Source of the DNA: Maratus speciosus
Lineage: Eukaryota; Arthropoda; Arachnida; Araneae; Salticidae
Assembly: GCA_963932465.1 (NCBI GenBank)
Contig: OZ010795.1
Span: 21,041,874-21,105,873, forward strand
Direction of reading: 5' to 3'
Length of the DNA: 64,000 bases
The translations under genes and the position numbers were made by a program. This document shows positions 1-12,850 of this stretch, one piece after another (positions within the stretch are counted from its first letter, which is position 1; each line of letters starts with the position of its first letter). A model generated the notes under the pieces. The model was not told where the DNA came from. It saw only the letters and a program-made list of their open reading frames with translations, and did not search any database.

Positions 1-2386
1 TTTTTGACGAATTTTTGCCATTTTTTATGTTTAACCCGTAATCACGCGAGTTCTAACAAGTTCTAAATGTTTAGTGCAATGCGATATATTCATATTACGT
101 GCACCACGCTGCAATACTAAGAAGCTGTGGCGGTTAGTATGATAATTCTTTTATCTCGCGTGCAAATAATTAGAGATTATTTAACTGCGCTTAATTATTA
201 TCTTTTTTTTAAAAAAAAAAGGAAACATTTTATCACAAGCATCAACAAAACTTTTTATTCTATTTCTTCCCTTATGCCAAAGATATCGTTTTATCGACTG
301 CTACCATAGTAACATGATAAATTAAATTTCATTAGAAAATGCACAGTAGTAGAAAAATATTTTTCTAAATCGAATAGCTATTGAACATGAACTTCCGTGC
401 GTAGAACAGGTTAAAGAGCTAGACAAAATTAAAAAGCTTATCCTGTCTTATTTATTGAGTCAATAAAATTTTAAAAAGTTGGATGTAGGGTCGTCATCAT
501 TGTATGAATTAGGAGTGTCCAATGTAAACAAAACATCAACAGTTAATGGTCTCGCACTGAGCATACGTTTATCTGAGTGATGTTAAGTGCATCACCGCAC
601 GTTCTAGCCACTTTTTAGAACAAACCGGAATGGAATTATTAATGTTTCCAGGAATTGTAAGAATGCTATTACTTCACGAACCGGACCAATATTTATCATC
701 CTTTTACGAACTGGAAAAGCATTCTGGTTGACTCTGGTACATTCCGAGCCCTGTTTACAAGTAATCCAAATTATATTCTTGAAGAAAAATCCTGAAAATC
801 TTCAACCCCCCCCCCCCCTGCCCCCTTGGACTGCGGTGGATCGATCCCAGCTGTTTTGAACTGAGTGGCCGGGCTATCTCCACGCTATATTGGTAAGTAT
901 CACTAGTATTATCCGCCCTTTATGAGGGTGTATAATAGGTCCCTATACAAGGATACTACACTTTCTCTTTTGTTCCACCCCATAGCTATAAGACCGCCAT
1001 AAAGTTACATTTATTCGATTTTTCTGTTTTAACTTTATGATGAAATATATTTTTGGACTATAACGTATATCACTACCACCATTACTATTCAACTTACCTA
1101 TAGAATTAGAGTTCATTTGAATATTATATTTGAAGAATTAAATATATCGTGCTATTAAAAAAAATTGAAACTGTAATAGGAACAAAATAGAATAAAATAG
1201 GATATTTTTAATAGGAATGATTTTGGGAATATTTTAAACGAAAAACAAAAATCATTGTACGCTTTATTCAATGTAAACATGTTCGTTGAATGTGGTTTAT
1301 GGCTGGAATGGAAAGCCGATTGAATTCTTGCCCATCCTTAGTTTACATACCTATCTCGATTCATTCCATTAACACATTAATAATAATAAGGAAGAGTGCG
1401 ATAGGCGTCTGAATTGTTGTTAAAGTTATTTGTACTGAAACAGGCAAGCGAAACTTAAACAGCTTTTACAAAACGGCTGGGTATGCCTAGGTCTTAAGAG
1501 TCCCACAACCCCCCCCTCCCCCCAGGAGCGTTGTATTCTTATTAAATATTAAATGAACAAATCATTAGACTATCTTCTTGTATGAACGGGCGTATCCTTT
1601 AAATCGAATTATTAGAATAATTGTTATAACATTTAACAGTAAGAAACCTCTTGTATTTTAAACATGCATTTTTGAAACACACTCTTCAAAGTAATTTGAC
1701 ATTCCATTCATGAACTCTTTTCTTAATATAATTTGCCATAATGCGCGTTATCAATTTAGTATTCTATCAAATTAAAAATCAGTTGAAATTCGGAGATGGT
1801 ATTTCATGAGGAATTCTTCAAACATATGTTTCAAAGCGGCACTTGTTTGTGCTGAATCTTAATTTTTTGGATTGCACTAGCCTGTTATTTTTGGTATCAC
1901 GCAAAAGCTACACGTTTCACGCCTATTTGTCTTTACTTGGGTAGTATTCAGAGTATTTTCTGAATGCAGCATCCCATTTTCCGTACGCGTAGGATGAATG
2001 GGGTGTCATTTAAAAAAAAATCGAACAAGAATTTGTATACCCTCACATTGTGTTAATAAACGTGTACTTAAACACTTCCATTCACTTAAAATTTAATGTC
2101 AAGTATCAGTAAAACATTTCTGTGCAAAACCCTCGTAAAACGATCCACGGGTGCTAAGTCATGATCCCAAAGGTTTGACTTAAATAACAATCTGGCGTCA
2201 TGAGACAACCGATTTAGAAAAATCAGCACATAGTGTGAAACTATTGTTTCGAGGAACGATTTTATGCGGCCAAATACGTATTGTTCAAAATAGGAATAGT
2301 AGTGACAGCACATTTCAAAAATTGTAAACCATTCTGGTTAATTTAAGATTTCTATTTAAAATGAATGCCGTGCTGTCAGAAAAGTA
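1..2386. other. AT-rich non-coding stretch
   Basis: I see no gene, tRNA or clear repeat unit here. The only landmarks are short homopolymer runs, notably C runs near 808 and 1509. The few short open frames have no recognisable motif and look like chance. Confidence 0.5.
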
Positions 2387-2568
2387 TTAACCCTTTATAT
2401 ACTAAATTATAAATTCATGAAAAAGTTATCTTCTAAAGCATTTTTCGTGAATTGGCTAAACTATATTAGAAGATTTACATAATCATTTTAGAAATTTAGT
2501 AGAGATTTAGAAGGTTTCATTAAATTTGAATGTATAGGAATTTTGTGCACTATTTATAATCCCACTCT

Positions 2569-2599
<31 letters not shown>

Positions 2600-2875
2600 C
2601 CTTAGTATTTTGTAGAATTAGGAAATGTACAAATAGAATGATCTTACAATAGAAATATTTCCGAATTTAAGAAAGAAGACTGAAAATAGGCAAAGGCAAA
2701 AGAAATTCTTTTAAAAATATTTTTGTTTTGTGTAACCCATAATGCTTTTGGAACAAAATAAAGTAATGTATCTCTAACTCATTCTAAACTGTATTACAAC
2801 GAATCGATGTATTAAACGAATTTTATAACGAGTTGTTTTGATGGTACAATGTACCGTCAGTAGATAGAGAGTTAA
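2387..2875 (+). mobile_element. TTAA-flanked piggyBac-type MITE (family T, copy 1)
   Basis: A 489-bp non-autonomous element bounded by TTAA on both sides. The left end reads TTAACCCTTTATATACT and the right end CAGTAGATAGAGAGTTAA. The interior matches, in opposite orientation, the element at 17168-17698 over its whole length, including the poly-T stretch near 2571-2600 and the words GTAGAATTAGGAAATGTAC and CATAATGCTTTTGGAACA. TTAA target duplication with CCC-starting ends is the known signature of piggyBac-mobilised MITEs; no coding capacity is visible. Confidence 0.75.
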
Positions 2876-2927
2876 AGTGACATCGTGATATTACAGCAAT
2901 GATTATGTTTCATTTAATGTACATTAC

Positions 2928-3225
2928 TTAACCCTTAAGTGGTGAGGTCTTTTTTTCTAACGTAACGGTGCGGTGTGGTGTACGTAACCCCAAAATTCAA
3001 CTTATTACGCACTCCTTAAAATTTAGCGAATTAAAATAAGAGAATTTCCTGTGAATTTTGTATTATCTATGTGTATTAAAAGAACTGAAAAGTAACTGTA
3101 AGTGTTCATGCATATACATATAAATTCACGTATCAAAATATCAGAAAAATTTTGTTTGCAAATGTTGAGCTCATATGCAATTTCTCTAGGGTGCAAAACA
3201 CCCCACCTCACCAGTTAAGGGTTAA
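2928..3225. mobile_element. TTAA-flanked MITE with TTAACCCTTAAGTGGTGAGG ends
   Basis: A 298-bp element. The left end TTAACCCTTAAGTGGTGAGG is mirrored on the right by CCTCACCAGTTAAGGGTTAA, giving ~20-bp terminal inverted repeats with TTAA at both borders. The interior differs from the 2387 element, so this is a second piggyBac-type MITE family lying only ~50 bp away. It has no open frame of note. Confidence 0.75.
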
Positions 3226-4309
3226 GATTATTTAACTATGTTATAATATTCATGTTTACAAAAATATTCTTTTTATTTTATATATACTTAATGCAATTTT
3301 TAATACATGAAAAAGCTTTACACATAAAAAAACTTTCTCCTGAGTGACTGATGAATGCATGGGCGAAACTACTGAAGTTATCTTGAACTGCTAGGTACAC
3401 CTGTAGCAATCTGCAGTCGGAAAGGAGTTTTTCGAAGATGGGGGGGGGGGGGAGTTGTTGACATGTTGTAGGTTATCTCAGCCGTAGTTTGAAATTAGGG
3501 GCATGCTTATGCACAATAAAACAATCTACTGAAAAATATTTTTAAATGCCTATTTCAGCGATTTTCAAAATCCATCCGTTCAGGTTTCATAAGGTTTAAA
3601 AGGAAACAAAAATGAAAGATTTTTCTATGAACGGATTTGTAGCCAGTTTATGGATCTCAGTGATGTTAACTTAGGTCAAATCAATTTTATTGTTGTAAAC
3701 AATGTTATCATTCTCATCATTTTAGAAACTGTACTGCTTCCAACTTATCTCCATTTTATCACCCACTTATGAACCCGAAATTTGAAAAAAGAGACGCGTA
3801 AGACAACGGCTTTGGCTGATTTTCTGTTAGATATTTTGTGCAAGAGATTTTTCGAATTGAATTTTTGTTTTACCTTTATTAAATTTTGTGTTTTATAATT
3901 TTGAGGCTTACTTTTTAGCGACCGGATTGCATTTTTTTTTCTCGAGTTTTACTTTTTAGCGACCGGATTTCATTTTTTTTTTGTTGTTGTTTCATAGAAA
4001 ATGTACCTAACTAAACTTTTTCATGTCAAATCGTCTACGGGCAGAACTGCAAAAATTCTTGCGCATTCTAATTTTTAAAAAATCTTACACGAAATGACAT
4101 TTCAAGAAGGTTGCTGATAACCTTTGTTAATTAAGTACTGAAAAATATTAAGCATTGATTTTTTTTCAGCAAATTTCTTCAAAATTACTTTTCCAGTTTA
4201 AAGGCCCTTGGCGAAATAAAAGAAATAGCCTTGGCGAGAAAATGAAATTGGCACTCTTTTCTGACAACCTATTCACCGCTTCATATATACAAGCCATTTT
4301 TTCAATATT
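3226..4309. other. AT-rich non-coding stretch with a small tandem duplication
   Basis: No gene is seen. A 41-bp tandem duplication containing TACTTTTTAGCGACCGGATT starts at 3909 and again at 3950. A 14-base G run lies near 3440. Confidence 0.45.
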
Positions 4310-4311
4310 TA

Positions 4312-5127
4312 GAGGAGACCGGGGGAATGGTGATACCTTAAGGGAATTTAAATTTTTTCACCTCGAAAAAATGTTTATTTTTTAATAGTAAAAATTCTAA
4401 AGCTGAATCATGATCTTTAGTATCTCTATAAATTTAACCGTAAACATAACTGCAAAGTAAGCATACATAAAAAAATATTTTTTAAACCTCTGCACAGTGG
4501 CGGGATTACCCAGGACACTGGGGTAATTCCGCCACTGTGGCAGGGTAATGCCGCCACTCTTTAATGACCTCGTACATGCATCAAAAGGATACTAGAAAAC
4601 ACACAACCTACTGAAAATAGTTAGAAAGCAATGTAATTGATCAGAATAATGGTTAAGCTTACAATTTACTTCATATTGCAAAAGTCACTCTGCTGAATCG
4701 GCTCCACTACATTAAAATGAGGCCATTTCTCACCCGATTTGCATGGGGGCGGCATTACCCCGAGAGGACAATATGGCGGAAATCCCCAAGCAAAGCCGAA
4801 AGAAGCACCGAACTTGTTCAACACATTGCATCAAAATGTCAGCGAATGCGTATAGATTACGGGTCATATCTTAAATACCTAATGTTACAATAAAAGGTGC
4901 TTATCTCTACTCATTTGAAGCTCCAAAATAATAAGCAACTAGATGAAAACTACATTTTCCACTAGAGCAAACGAACGACGTACAGCAAAGTCACTCTCAC
5001 ATTAGGCACTGTTTATATTGTTGGCCGCTATAGTGCAGGCACATTCACTACCTCAAACTGCCCTTAGTTTTTCAACTAGGTGGGATGGCGGCATAACCCG
5101 GGTTGGCGGCATTCTCCCGGTCTCCCC
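4312..5127 (+). mobile_element. TA-flanked TIR element E, copy 1
   Basis: An 816-bp element with ends GAGGAGACCGGGGGAATGG and CTCCCGGTCTCCCC, flanked by TA on both sides (4310-4311, 5128-5129). It matches the copies at 14185 (same orientation) and 15281 (opposite orientation) from end to end. The interior carries several direct and inverted copies of a word close to GTGGCGGCATTACCCCG, concentrated at 4497-4560 and near the right end. TA duplication suggests a Tc1/mariner-like source, but the transposase is absent and the family assignment is an inference. Confidence 0.75.
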
Positions 5128-5129
5128 TA

Positions 5130-5333
5130 TACAACTTATTTAATAATAGACATTTATCTATTTCTATATACAAATAGAAAATAAATTAGTTTAGAAATTA
5201 GTAAACAGATATTAGTACATAAAAACAGTATTATATATGTAAATATAATTAATATATATAACGAGCATAAAACTTCAAGTTTGTTTACATAATTTGGCAA
5301 CACATGCCACTTTCTGAAGACCCCATTGCACCA

Positions 5334-5369
<36 letters not shown>

Positions 5370-5732
5370 AAGACTATGGCCCGGAAAAGTACCAAAATCA
5401 TTTTATTGAAATAGGCAATCATTTCATTTTTCATCTGCCAGCTAATAGAGGTGGCATTGGCTCCACCATTTAGTTATTGATTTATCAACACTTCCTCACC
5501 CGCTTCAGCTCTAAATATCAAAAATGATCTGAAATTGCCTTTACCTATCTCATATATCTTCGTCGAGATTCAAAATACCAGAATCTCGGTGACGAAAAAA
5601 CATTCTAATAAATCCTTTTTTTCCCCTCCATTGTTAAATATAAGGAACTGAAACAAAGCATAATAGACATGTTTTAAATGGACTTTTTAAATTTTTACAG
5701 GTAAAAACATTTAGTTTTATCATCAGTTTACT
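5130..5732. other. Non-coding stretch with poly-T tract
   Basis: AT-rich sequence between element E copy 1 and the piggyBac relic. It contains a run of about 28 T at 5338-5365. No gene is seen. Confidence 0.45.
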
Positions 5733-7629
5733 ATCCCGAGTTATCTCCGACAAATGGAAAAAGTTAAATGTTAGTCGTTGTATGATAGTTTTTTAAACAA
5801 GAAACAACACAATGGGATACCTGACATTGAGTATACTGGTATCTGGTATCTTTTCTTGCTGGTTTACCTCTAGAATCTCAAGAGCATTGAGCACACTGTT
5901 TCGTTGGATTTGGTTTTTTCTCAGTAATCTCAGCATCTGGAAAATGCCTTGATGTTAGCCTGAGTGGTGAAGGACTCGTGCTGGGTCTTTCTCATGTGGC
6001 GGAAAACTCGTCACAATGATTTTCTGAAATTATTTTTACAACAAGTTCCATTTTAAATTGTTTAGATGATCGTGAACCTCCAGATTTACAATTCAAAATG
6101 TAGGAAATCCAGAAAGCGAAATCCAATAAATGGAAGATATTTTTCTTATATTTTCTTCCTCTTTTCTTCGTGTAGAATATCAGCTAAATGCTGGTCGACT
6201 TTATACACACCACCCATTTTTTTATTGTAGTGAATTACACATTTAGGCCTGGATAGTGTCTCTCCCCGGTTGTTCCTGCATTTCAACAGTATGTATTGTG
6301 AAAATTAGACTAGCCTCCTCCTTATCTTTCCATTCATTACAGTTACTTTCCCTCTCTGATACCCAATAATTTATTTTTTAAATTTTTTTTTTATCTTGAT
6401 GTAAATCTTTTCTATTCAATCAGATTATTCCACACACACCAGTCTTTCTTTTGATCAACGTATCAGCCAAATCGGTTGAATTGTAAAAATCTTCCGTTGT
6501 AAGACAATATATTCTATGTCCAGTAGTGGTTTTGTAAGAGGCATGACAACTCGGGCTGACATAGGAAGATCATCGAATGAATTATCTAAATTAATCCCCT
6601 TTCTACTGCGTATTATGCCATTCCAAACGTATCCACTCTTTGATTCGCACAGCAAGTAAACTCTTTATTCCACATCGCACTCTCTGCTCTAGTCAAAGAA
6701 AATGGACGCCACCCATCCTTTATAAAGAAGTAAATTTTCGTCTATTGATATATCTCTTTCTAGTATAATCAAACTCAAAGTTCTCAACTAAATGTTGCAG
6801 AATCAGCCCTATCTTATATACCTATGCGTCATTGTTTTTCTTTGCGTGAGGAAATCATCTGTATAACAATTTTTTTGCAAACAATGGCGTATTCAACAAC
6901 TGAATTTTACCCGAAAAATCTTGTAATAAAGATACCCGATTTACACCTTGGAGAATAGTTGTTCCTCAAAAAATTTATTTCATTTTGAGACGTAGAACAC
7001 CATGGTTCTCTCAATGCAATCTAGGAGCACGCCCTGTCGCATATCGATTCGTTTCGGTTGTCATAATGTCAATCAATTCATCAACAAAATATTTATAACA
7101 AAAATCCAAAAACATTACTGATATTGTCAATTTTAAAATTCGTATCTGGTTTTGCAGTAAAATTAAAACAAGGAGGTGCAGGTTGCAATTTATTATTTTT
7201 TATTTCACACCATGGACGATCTGCCGTCAAATCGACCCAATCACTTGAACTACCGACTTCCATATGACTACCTGCAGCAGCATCACTTCCAGTAATATTC
7301 AAAGCCACCTCTTCATCACCACTGTCTGAAAAATCATCTTCATCGCTTTCGCACGCAGCCGCCATCTTTTTTACTCTTTTTCAACACAACTATTCTTACT
7401 TATACAGCAATACAGAGGCCGCCGTACATACAATCGGGCAAAACACGTGTCCAGTCTTGCCACACAACGGCAACGCTTAGCAAGCTGCCGATCAAAGCAG
7501 AAATTTTTATTTTTAAGCTTCATGCCAAATAAAAACGTGATAAAACAAATCGTACTGACAAATTCTGCTATGCCCGAGTTTTATCGTGATAATAATTGCA
7601 ATACATACGAACCCGAGATAACTCGGGAT
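5733..7629 (-). mobile_element. piggyBac-type element, body bracketed by 15-bp inverted repeats
   Basis: The word ATCCCGAGTTATCTC lies at 5733-5747 and its exact reverse complement at 7615-7629, bracketing the broken transposase gene. These could be subterminal inverted repeats of the original autonomous element. I could not fix outer TTAA ends, so the true borders may lie further out. Confidence 0.4.
5764..7365 (-). pseudogene. piggyBac transposase, frameshifted relic (PGBD-like)
   Basis: A cut-and-paste transposase of the piggyBac superfamily, now broken. From the start codon at 7365 the first ~85 residues are readable: an acidic N-terminus (DEDDFSDSGDEE) leading to the conserved block ending SNVFGF. 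After a frameshift near 7100 comes KYFVDELIDIMTTETNRYA, the classic piggyBac ETNRYA region. Further on are ISIDENLLLYKG (first catalytic Asp region) near 6750, LCESKSGYVWN near 6640, TEDFYNSTDLADTLI near 6500 (family usually DNFY, so altered here), CVIHYNKKMGGVYKVDQ near 6200, and a C-terminal cysteine-rich domain (CAQC, YQYTQC, CVVSCLKNYH) at ~5790-5900, with stop codon at 5764. At least four frameshifts or stops separate these blocks, so it is inactive. It may be the former source for the TTAA MITEs nearby, but their ends are not shown to match. Confidence 0.85.
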
Positions 7630-8587
7630 GATCAGGGAAACGGTTCATCATTGGCTTTAAAAAAATCCCTGGTTTTTAAGCCTGAGATGAAAGGGCTGCA
7701 TTTAGAGTCGAGTCTATGCTGAACTGATTCATCCTGACTTCATGGGTAAACTCTGCTTTCCAACTGTTATAGCAAATAAGGAGCCATCATCTGGAGTGGA
7801 AGCGACTTCCATTCAGCGTGACACAAATCTCAGAATTGTGGAATTAGAAGCTGACATCAAGGGTCCATGTATGATGAAGCCATTTCACCATCGGTCAGCT
7901 ACCTAAAGAGAAAAGGCTAGATGTACTATAGAAATTTTCCAAGCCCTACTTAATGAGTAAAAAAGATTAAAGCAAAAACAATGAAAAATACGGCAATTTG
8001 AAGAAATAATTGAAAAACAACTTCAATTTATGACTGAAAATCATATAAGTGCATTCTTTCAAATTTGAACTATCATGACGCTAATAATAGTTAGCCTATT
8101 CAAACTTTTAATGAATGCTATGCTCAAATCCAACGGCGTACTAATACATATAATACGTTTCTAATACATTATATATTCATTTGGAAACTTATGAACTGGG
8201 CAGTTCTTAAGAAAATATGGCATCGAAAGACGGTTTCTATTTTTTGGCAAACGCAACCGTTCTTTCTGCAAATACTGTCAAAGTGGGTTTTTCAATCGAA
8301 TTTCCTGAAGGGACAGCAGGATAAAGTTGAAAAACTTGTCTCCACGTGACAGAAATCGCTTCTAACTCGATAAGTCATTTATTGATATTTCGATTGCGAA
8401 TCGCTTCCATAGTGAATCCTGCCCATTGCGTGCCTTTATGTTCAAAAAATGTGTCAGAAAGTTTCGCGTTTGTTGAGCAGAGAATTTGAGAACTGCCATA
8501 ACAAAAACTAAGCAACATTTTATTTTTCCTTTAAAAAGAGAAAATTTCTTATAATAAGATTTGTCTTAAAGGACAACAACCTTAACC
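7630..8587. other. Non-coding stretch beside the piggyBac relic
   Basis: AT-rich sequence to the right of the 15-bp inverted repeat. No gene or clear repeat is seen. The open frame at 7447-7722, which runs through the repeat, has no recognisable motif and I treat it as chance. Confidence 0.4.
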
Positions 8588-9137
8588 TTCCGCTTTTGTC
8601 CGAGTTTAAGGTTTCCAAAAGCGATGGCTTATTTTTGCGGAACAACTCATTAGAATAAAAAAAAAAAAGAATTACTTATATAGAAAGATCATCTCACCAA
8701 GTTTTAATATCAATAGATGCTGATGTGTGGAGATTTTAAATTTGGATGTTTGCCAGTTTCAGATACCAAAGTTCCGTCTCCCCCCCTCCTCTGCCTATTC
8801 CATTGGTAGGTGGATTTTGAGCATTCCATTGTGTTTGCACCCGTCATTGAACACGTGTCAGGGATTTAAATTCCGTTAACCAAAGCACGCACTGCGGTGG
8901 CACCCACATCATTACTAATGAAACCCATGGAATAGGTTTTTCGCTTTTGTGGCAGTTGCCGACTACTATACCCATGCAAGGCTGGCAAACATTCCAATCT
9001 AACATCTCCACACATCGAAATCTATTGATATTAAAACTTAGTGAGATGCTCTTTCTATCTAAATACATATTTTTTAATTTTGAGTAGTTCCGTAAAAATA
9101 AACCTTCACTTTTGGATACCTTTAGACCGGACACCCT
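8588..9137. repeat. Inverted repeat with ~150-bp arms
   Basis: The left arm (about 8588-8755) and right arm (about 8990-9137) are inverted copies. Shared words include GTTTTAATATCAATAGAT, GTGTGGAGAT and TGTTTGCCAG. Outer parts share GGTTTCCAAAAGCGATGGC-like and GTATCCAAAAGTGAAGG-like sequence. The loop of ~235 bp (8756-8989) is moderately GC-rich. It is probably a fold-back element or the remains of two head-to-head copies; the motif ACACCCTGTA at the right edge is common at borders of arthropod repeats. Confidence 0.6.
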
Positions 9138-10725
9138 GTATGTATACATTAAACCAGAAAATTTATTTGATAACATATGTCTGGTTTTTAAGTGGTGCTT
9201 ATTTAAATTCATTTATTAAGTATAATTTCTGTTTTAAAACTTGCTTAACTTAATAACGACGTAAAGGGAAAGGTTGTCGGTGATTCAACCCTATTTTAAG
9301 TATGATTGAACAATACCCAAATTATCAAAAATAAATAAAGTAATAAATTTAAATAGTTCAACTTAAAATCTGTTTGTATGCAATACCTTTAATTACTTTT
9401 CAACGCAAATGAAGGTGAGAGTTTTCATTCTTTATCCCCTTTTAATCAAGATTTGCACCAGAAAATTTCAATTAAATTTTACTTTTATAACTTTGGTGAA
9501 AAGTTAAAAAATTGCTTTTCATTATTTCGAAACAAACTTTTTCGAAAATTCCGGTGCGAATTCAACAATACAGAAACCCAATTACTTGTTGCTGAAAGGG
9601 TGAAGGCTATTTTCATATCCAAAATCACTTATTTTTAACATAATGAAAATATTGTTTCTGTTCATAGATGCAACATCTTTTCGCCTAAATATCGTAAACA
9701 GTAAATCCGATTTCAGAAAATGCTTTCAAAATTTAGGTTAGAAACTAGAATGAAATAAGAACGATTATTCGTTAGAAATGTCCGAATGAAAGATATCTCA
9801 TTTATAAAAAGCTAAAATTATTAACAGATTTTTTAATTCCTGAATAAAAACGCTTGAAATTTTCAAGCCTATAGAAAGTCAATTCAGAAATTTTCCTTTT
9901 GTCGATCGGTTAAAATGCGGATTTGCAGATGCAGGAAAGTTATGTTAAACGCAAACACACCTGAGAATTCTTACAAGTTGAACAAAATTCTCACTTTCGT
10001 TACATCTAAAAGACAAAATGACAGTTGTTTACCAACAACAGATATTTTCCCCTTCCCCCGCACTCCATGGACAACTTCCATTGAATGTATTCTTCTGTTT
10101 GCTACGTCGCGTCATCGCATTAAATTCCTCTTTTTTTTGGGGGGGGGGGGCTGGGGAGGGGGGTGGGGGTGGTAAGATAAAGGAATATGAATACTGAAAT
10201 TTTCAATTTATCCAAATAAGTTAAACAAAATTTCATTTCTGCATGCATTTCTATCGCCGTTTCAAATTGGAATTTCATGTTGACTTACGTCCAAAATATC
10301 AGTCCAATCGAATGATCCAGTTTTCAATGAGAGTCCCTTCTCTGTATTACATTCAATCTGTAGGGGAGTGTGTAGATATGCTGTAGGTAAAGTGTCACAA
10401 TTCTCTAAAAATCACTTAAACTTGGGAAGTTAGATTAGACATTTGAATCACTGTCAAAAGAATGTTTGAAAAACTGAACCGAAAAAAAGAAAAACTTTAC
10501 CTATCCGCATTAAAAGTAGCATGTTTCAGGATGGTCACACGTCAGTCCACTTTCACTTATTTTCTCTTCATCCATAAGTCGTTTTTTGCAGGCAGTATTT
10601 TCTTCCTCTTCTCACACTAAAAAAAGATTAAACGTTTTCTTTTTATAAAATTATTTACGAAAATCACCTATTAAACTAAAGTTATAACGTATTAAAAATG
10701 AAAAAATACATTTAAAGTCTTACCT
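9138..10725. other. Non-coding stretch with G-rich tract
   Basis: No gene is recognised. A G-rich tract lies at 10138-10171 (runs of G broken by CT, A and T). Otherwise plain AT-rich sequence. Confidence 0.45.
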
Positions 10726-11031
10726 TTAAATAATGTTTCGTACTCACTACCGGCGACTTTTTCAAGACCCATATTTGATAAATAAACTATTTCCGCAATT
10801 TTTTTAAAAATGAACTTCATAAAGAAAAGTCACGAGATCACGGGTATCCTGGAAGCTTTCATAAAAGGGGACCTCTGTGAAAATGAATTATTTTGATTTA
10901 TAAAGCATCTCGTTCCAGATTATAGGTGACTCAAAAGAGGCTGCATCATTGCCTAGAGTCTGATATAAGTAGATTGAAACAGTTTATCTTGAAAAAGTCG
11001 CCGATTCTGCGTACGAAACATTTTTAATATT
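10726..11031. mobile_element. Short element with ~42-bp terminal inverted repeats
   Basis: The left end (10726-10768, with AATGTTTCGTACTCACTACC then GGCGACTTTTTCAAGA) is mirrored at 10986-11031 (TCTTGAAAAAGTCGCCGATT then GCGTACGAAACATTTTTAA). The interior of ~215 bp has no coding capacity. Target duplication is unclear. A MITE is the simplest reading. Confidence 0.6.
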
Positions 11032-11969
11032 TTTATTAAAAAGATAGTTATAAGCCTTTATATGTTCTTTTTAGGTGCGTTCGTAATTATGTAAATACGT
11101 AGCACTTACTCGCCGTTCTCGTTCGGTCCGTCCGTCCACCTATAAAAGCGCCGAAACGACCCAACCAAATGCTTCGAAATTTTAAATATAGAATGGTTGC
11201 ATAATTGTGTAGAGCCCTTTCCGATTTTGTGAAAATCGGATGCATAATTTAATGACAAGGACAGTCCAAAGTTTTCCGTTATATTACTGCCAATGGGAAA
11301 AAAGTATTTCAAGTGCATTTTAATGATGTAACAATCTTTCGAACAGAATGAAGTGGATAGGCACTGATGAAGTGCACTAGAATAGACATTCGGTACACTA
11401 GGCGGTGGAAAAAAAAATATTTATAAAAATAGTTACATTACGAACGCCACTCACTGGCCACGTTTGAGATGCAATTTCCAACTTGTGTCACCTTTAACGT
11501 GTTGAATAGCTCTGTTACTAATCTGAAAATCGGAAATTAATAATAAAAAAAACTAAATTATAACCTATAAATATTTTAGCAGTTGATTTTTAGAAAGTCT
11601 ATAAAAATAGAGAAGGACGTGAGTTTTAAAACTCGCCTTATGCAGAAAATAGAAATTTTGGGTAAACGCCAAAAACGTTTGACTGCGTCCATTGGTTTTC
11701 ATTGTAAACCAAGATTTTACAATGCCAGAAATACAGGATAAAACATTTTTTTTTAGATAGTACTGTTGTTTTGACCTGTAGAATAGATTGATAAGGAAAA
11801 CACGATTCCTTTATATTTTGGATAGGGCGAGTTTGGAAACCCACGTCCTCATATATAGAATATTTTTTTATGTATATACAAAATTTCAGCCCATTCATTC
11901 AAATAATTTTTGAAGTTGTGCTTAAAAAAACAGTAGAACTATGACAGCCTTTAAACAAAAAAAAAATAC
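11032..11969. other. Non-coding stretch
   Basis: No gene is seen. The segment 11110-11300 read on the minus strand gives a short frame ending in RWTDGPNENGE, a kind of open frame that often arises from dispersed repeats with GGACGGACGGAC tracts; I take it as repeat-derived, not a gene. Confidence 0.35.
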
Positions 11970-12345
11970 AAAATGAGTCCAATTTTTAATATGGAATATA
12001 GGGAGAACTCATCCTAGAAACTTTACAAAAAATTCTATAGCTAGACTGTTTCAGAGACCCTACTTTCGGAAAAGTCAATCTCATGAAAACTTAATGTAAT
12101 AGAAGTTTTAACTATTGGTGGGAATTTTAATTGATTTATTTAGACGGACGGGGAAGGGTGTTATACAAATGACTTTCTTTTGTGTCAAAAGTGTTATAAT
12201 TTTTAATGAATCAACCTTACAGTAACAGATTTAACTTTAGTGATGATCTCCAAAATGAATGCAATTTTTAATATTGAATAGATCGAGAATTAATCCTAGA
12301 AACTATGCAAAAAATTATAACTAGGCTCATATGAGGGTCCAGATT
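11970..12345. repeat. Diverged ~95-bp direct repeat, 282 bp apart
   Basis: 11970-12062 and 12252-12345 share the order AAATGA, CAATTTTTAATAT, a GA-rich segment, ATCCTAGAAACT, CAAAAAATT, CTAG. The copies are clearly related but have several substitutions and indels. Origin unknown. Confidence 0.5.
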
Positions 12346-12850
12346 AATTTTATGGTATCGGAAATTGGTATTCCTTTTATGGTTCGTATAGGAAAACTAA
12401 GTTCTGACCCAGTATCAAATTAATTTTAAAACAACACGAACCAATATCTTGAAGGAAAACCTAAGTTCAACTAAAAATGAATAGCCATAAATAAAAAGTT
12501 AAGTATTTTATGTCCCTTTTTTTTATCTATTTAAATACTACGAAGGAAGTATGCATTAAATTTTCGATAATACATGGAAAAAATACTGCAAGAACACAAT
12601 GATACAGGGAACACAACGTCTTCGGTTTTAGAAAACATTTATATTAACTAATTTAAAAAAATCTCCGAAACGTGCGTACTTTAAAATTCTGCATTCGGTT
12701 TGGAAATCCAAATAAAAAAAAAATCGTACTCACTTAACAAGCATACAGTTAGCTTTAAAACGACGCCTTCGATTAAAAAAATTATTAATAGGAACACTTT
12801 CGAAAAAACTCTTGACTGGAAGTCACTTTACGACTTCTCCAGACAGAGTA
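12346..12850. other. AT-rich non-coding stretch
   Basis: I see no gene, RNA or repeat structure here. Confidence 0.4.

Noticed and set aside
7447..7722. 91-residue open frame next to the piggyBac relic
   Set aside because: No motif; overlaps the 15-bp inverted repeat and probable terminal DNA of the element.
8844..9212. 122-residue minus-strand open frame
   Set aside because: Lies across the right arm and loop of the 8.6-9.1 kb inverted repeat; composition follows the repeat and no protein motif is visible.
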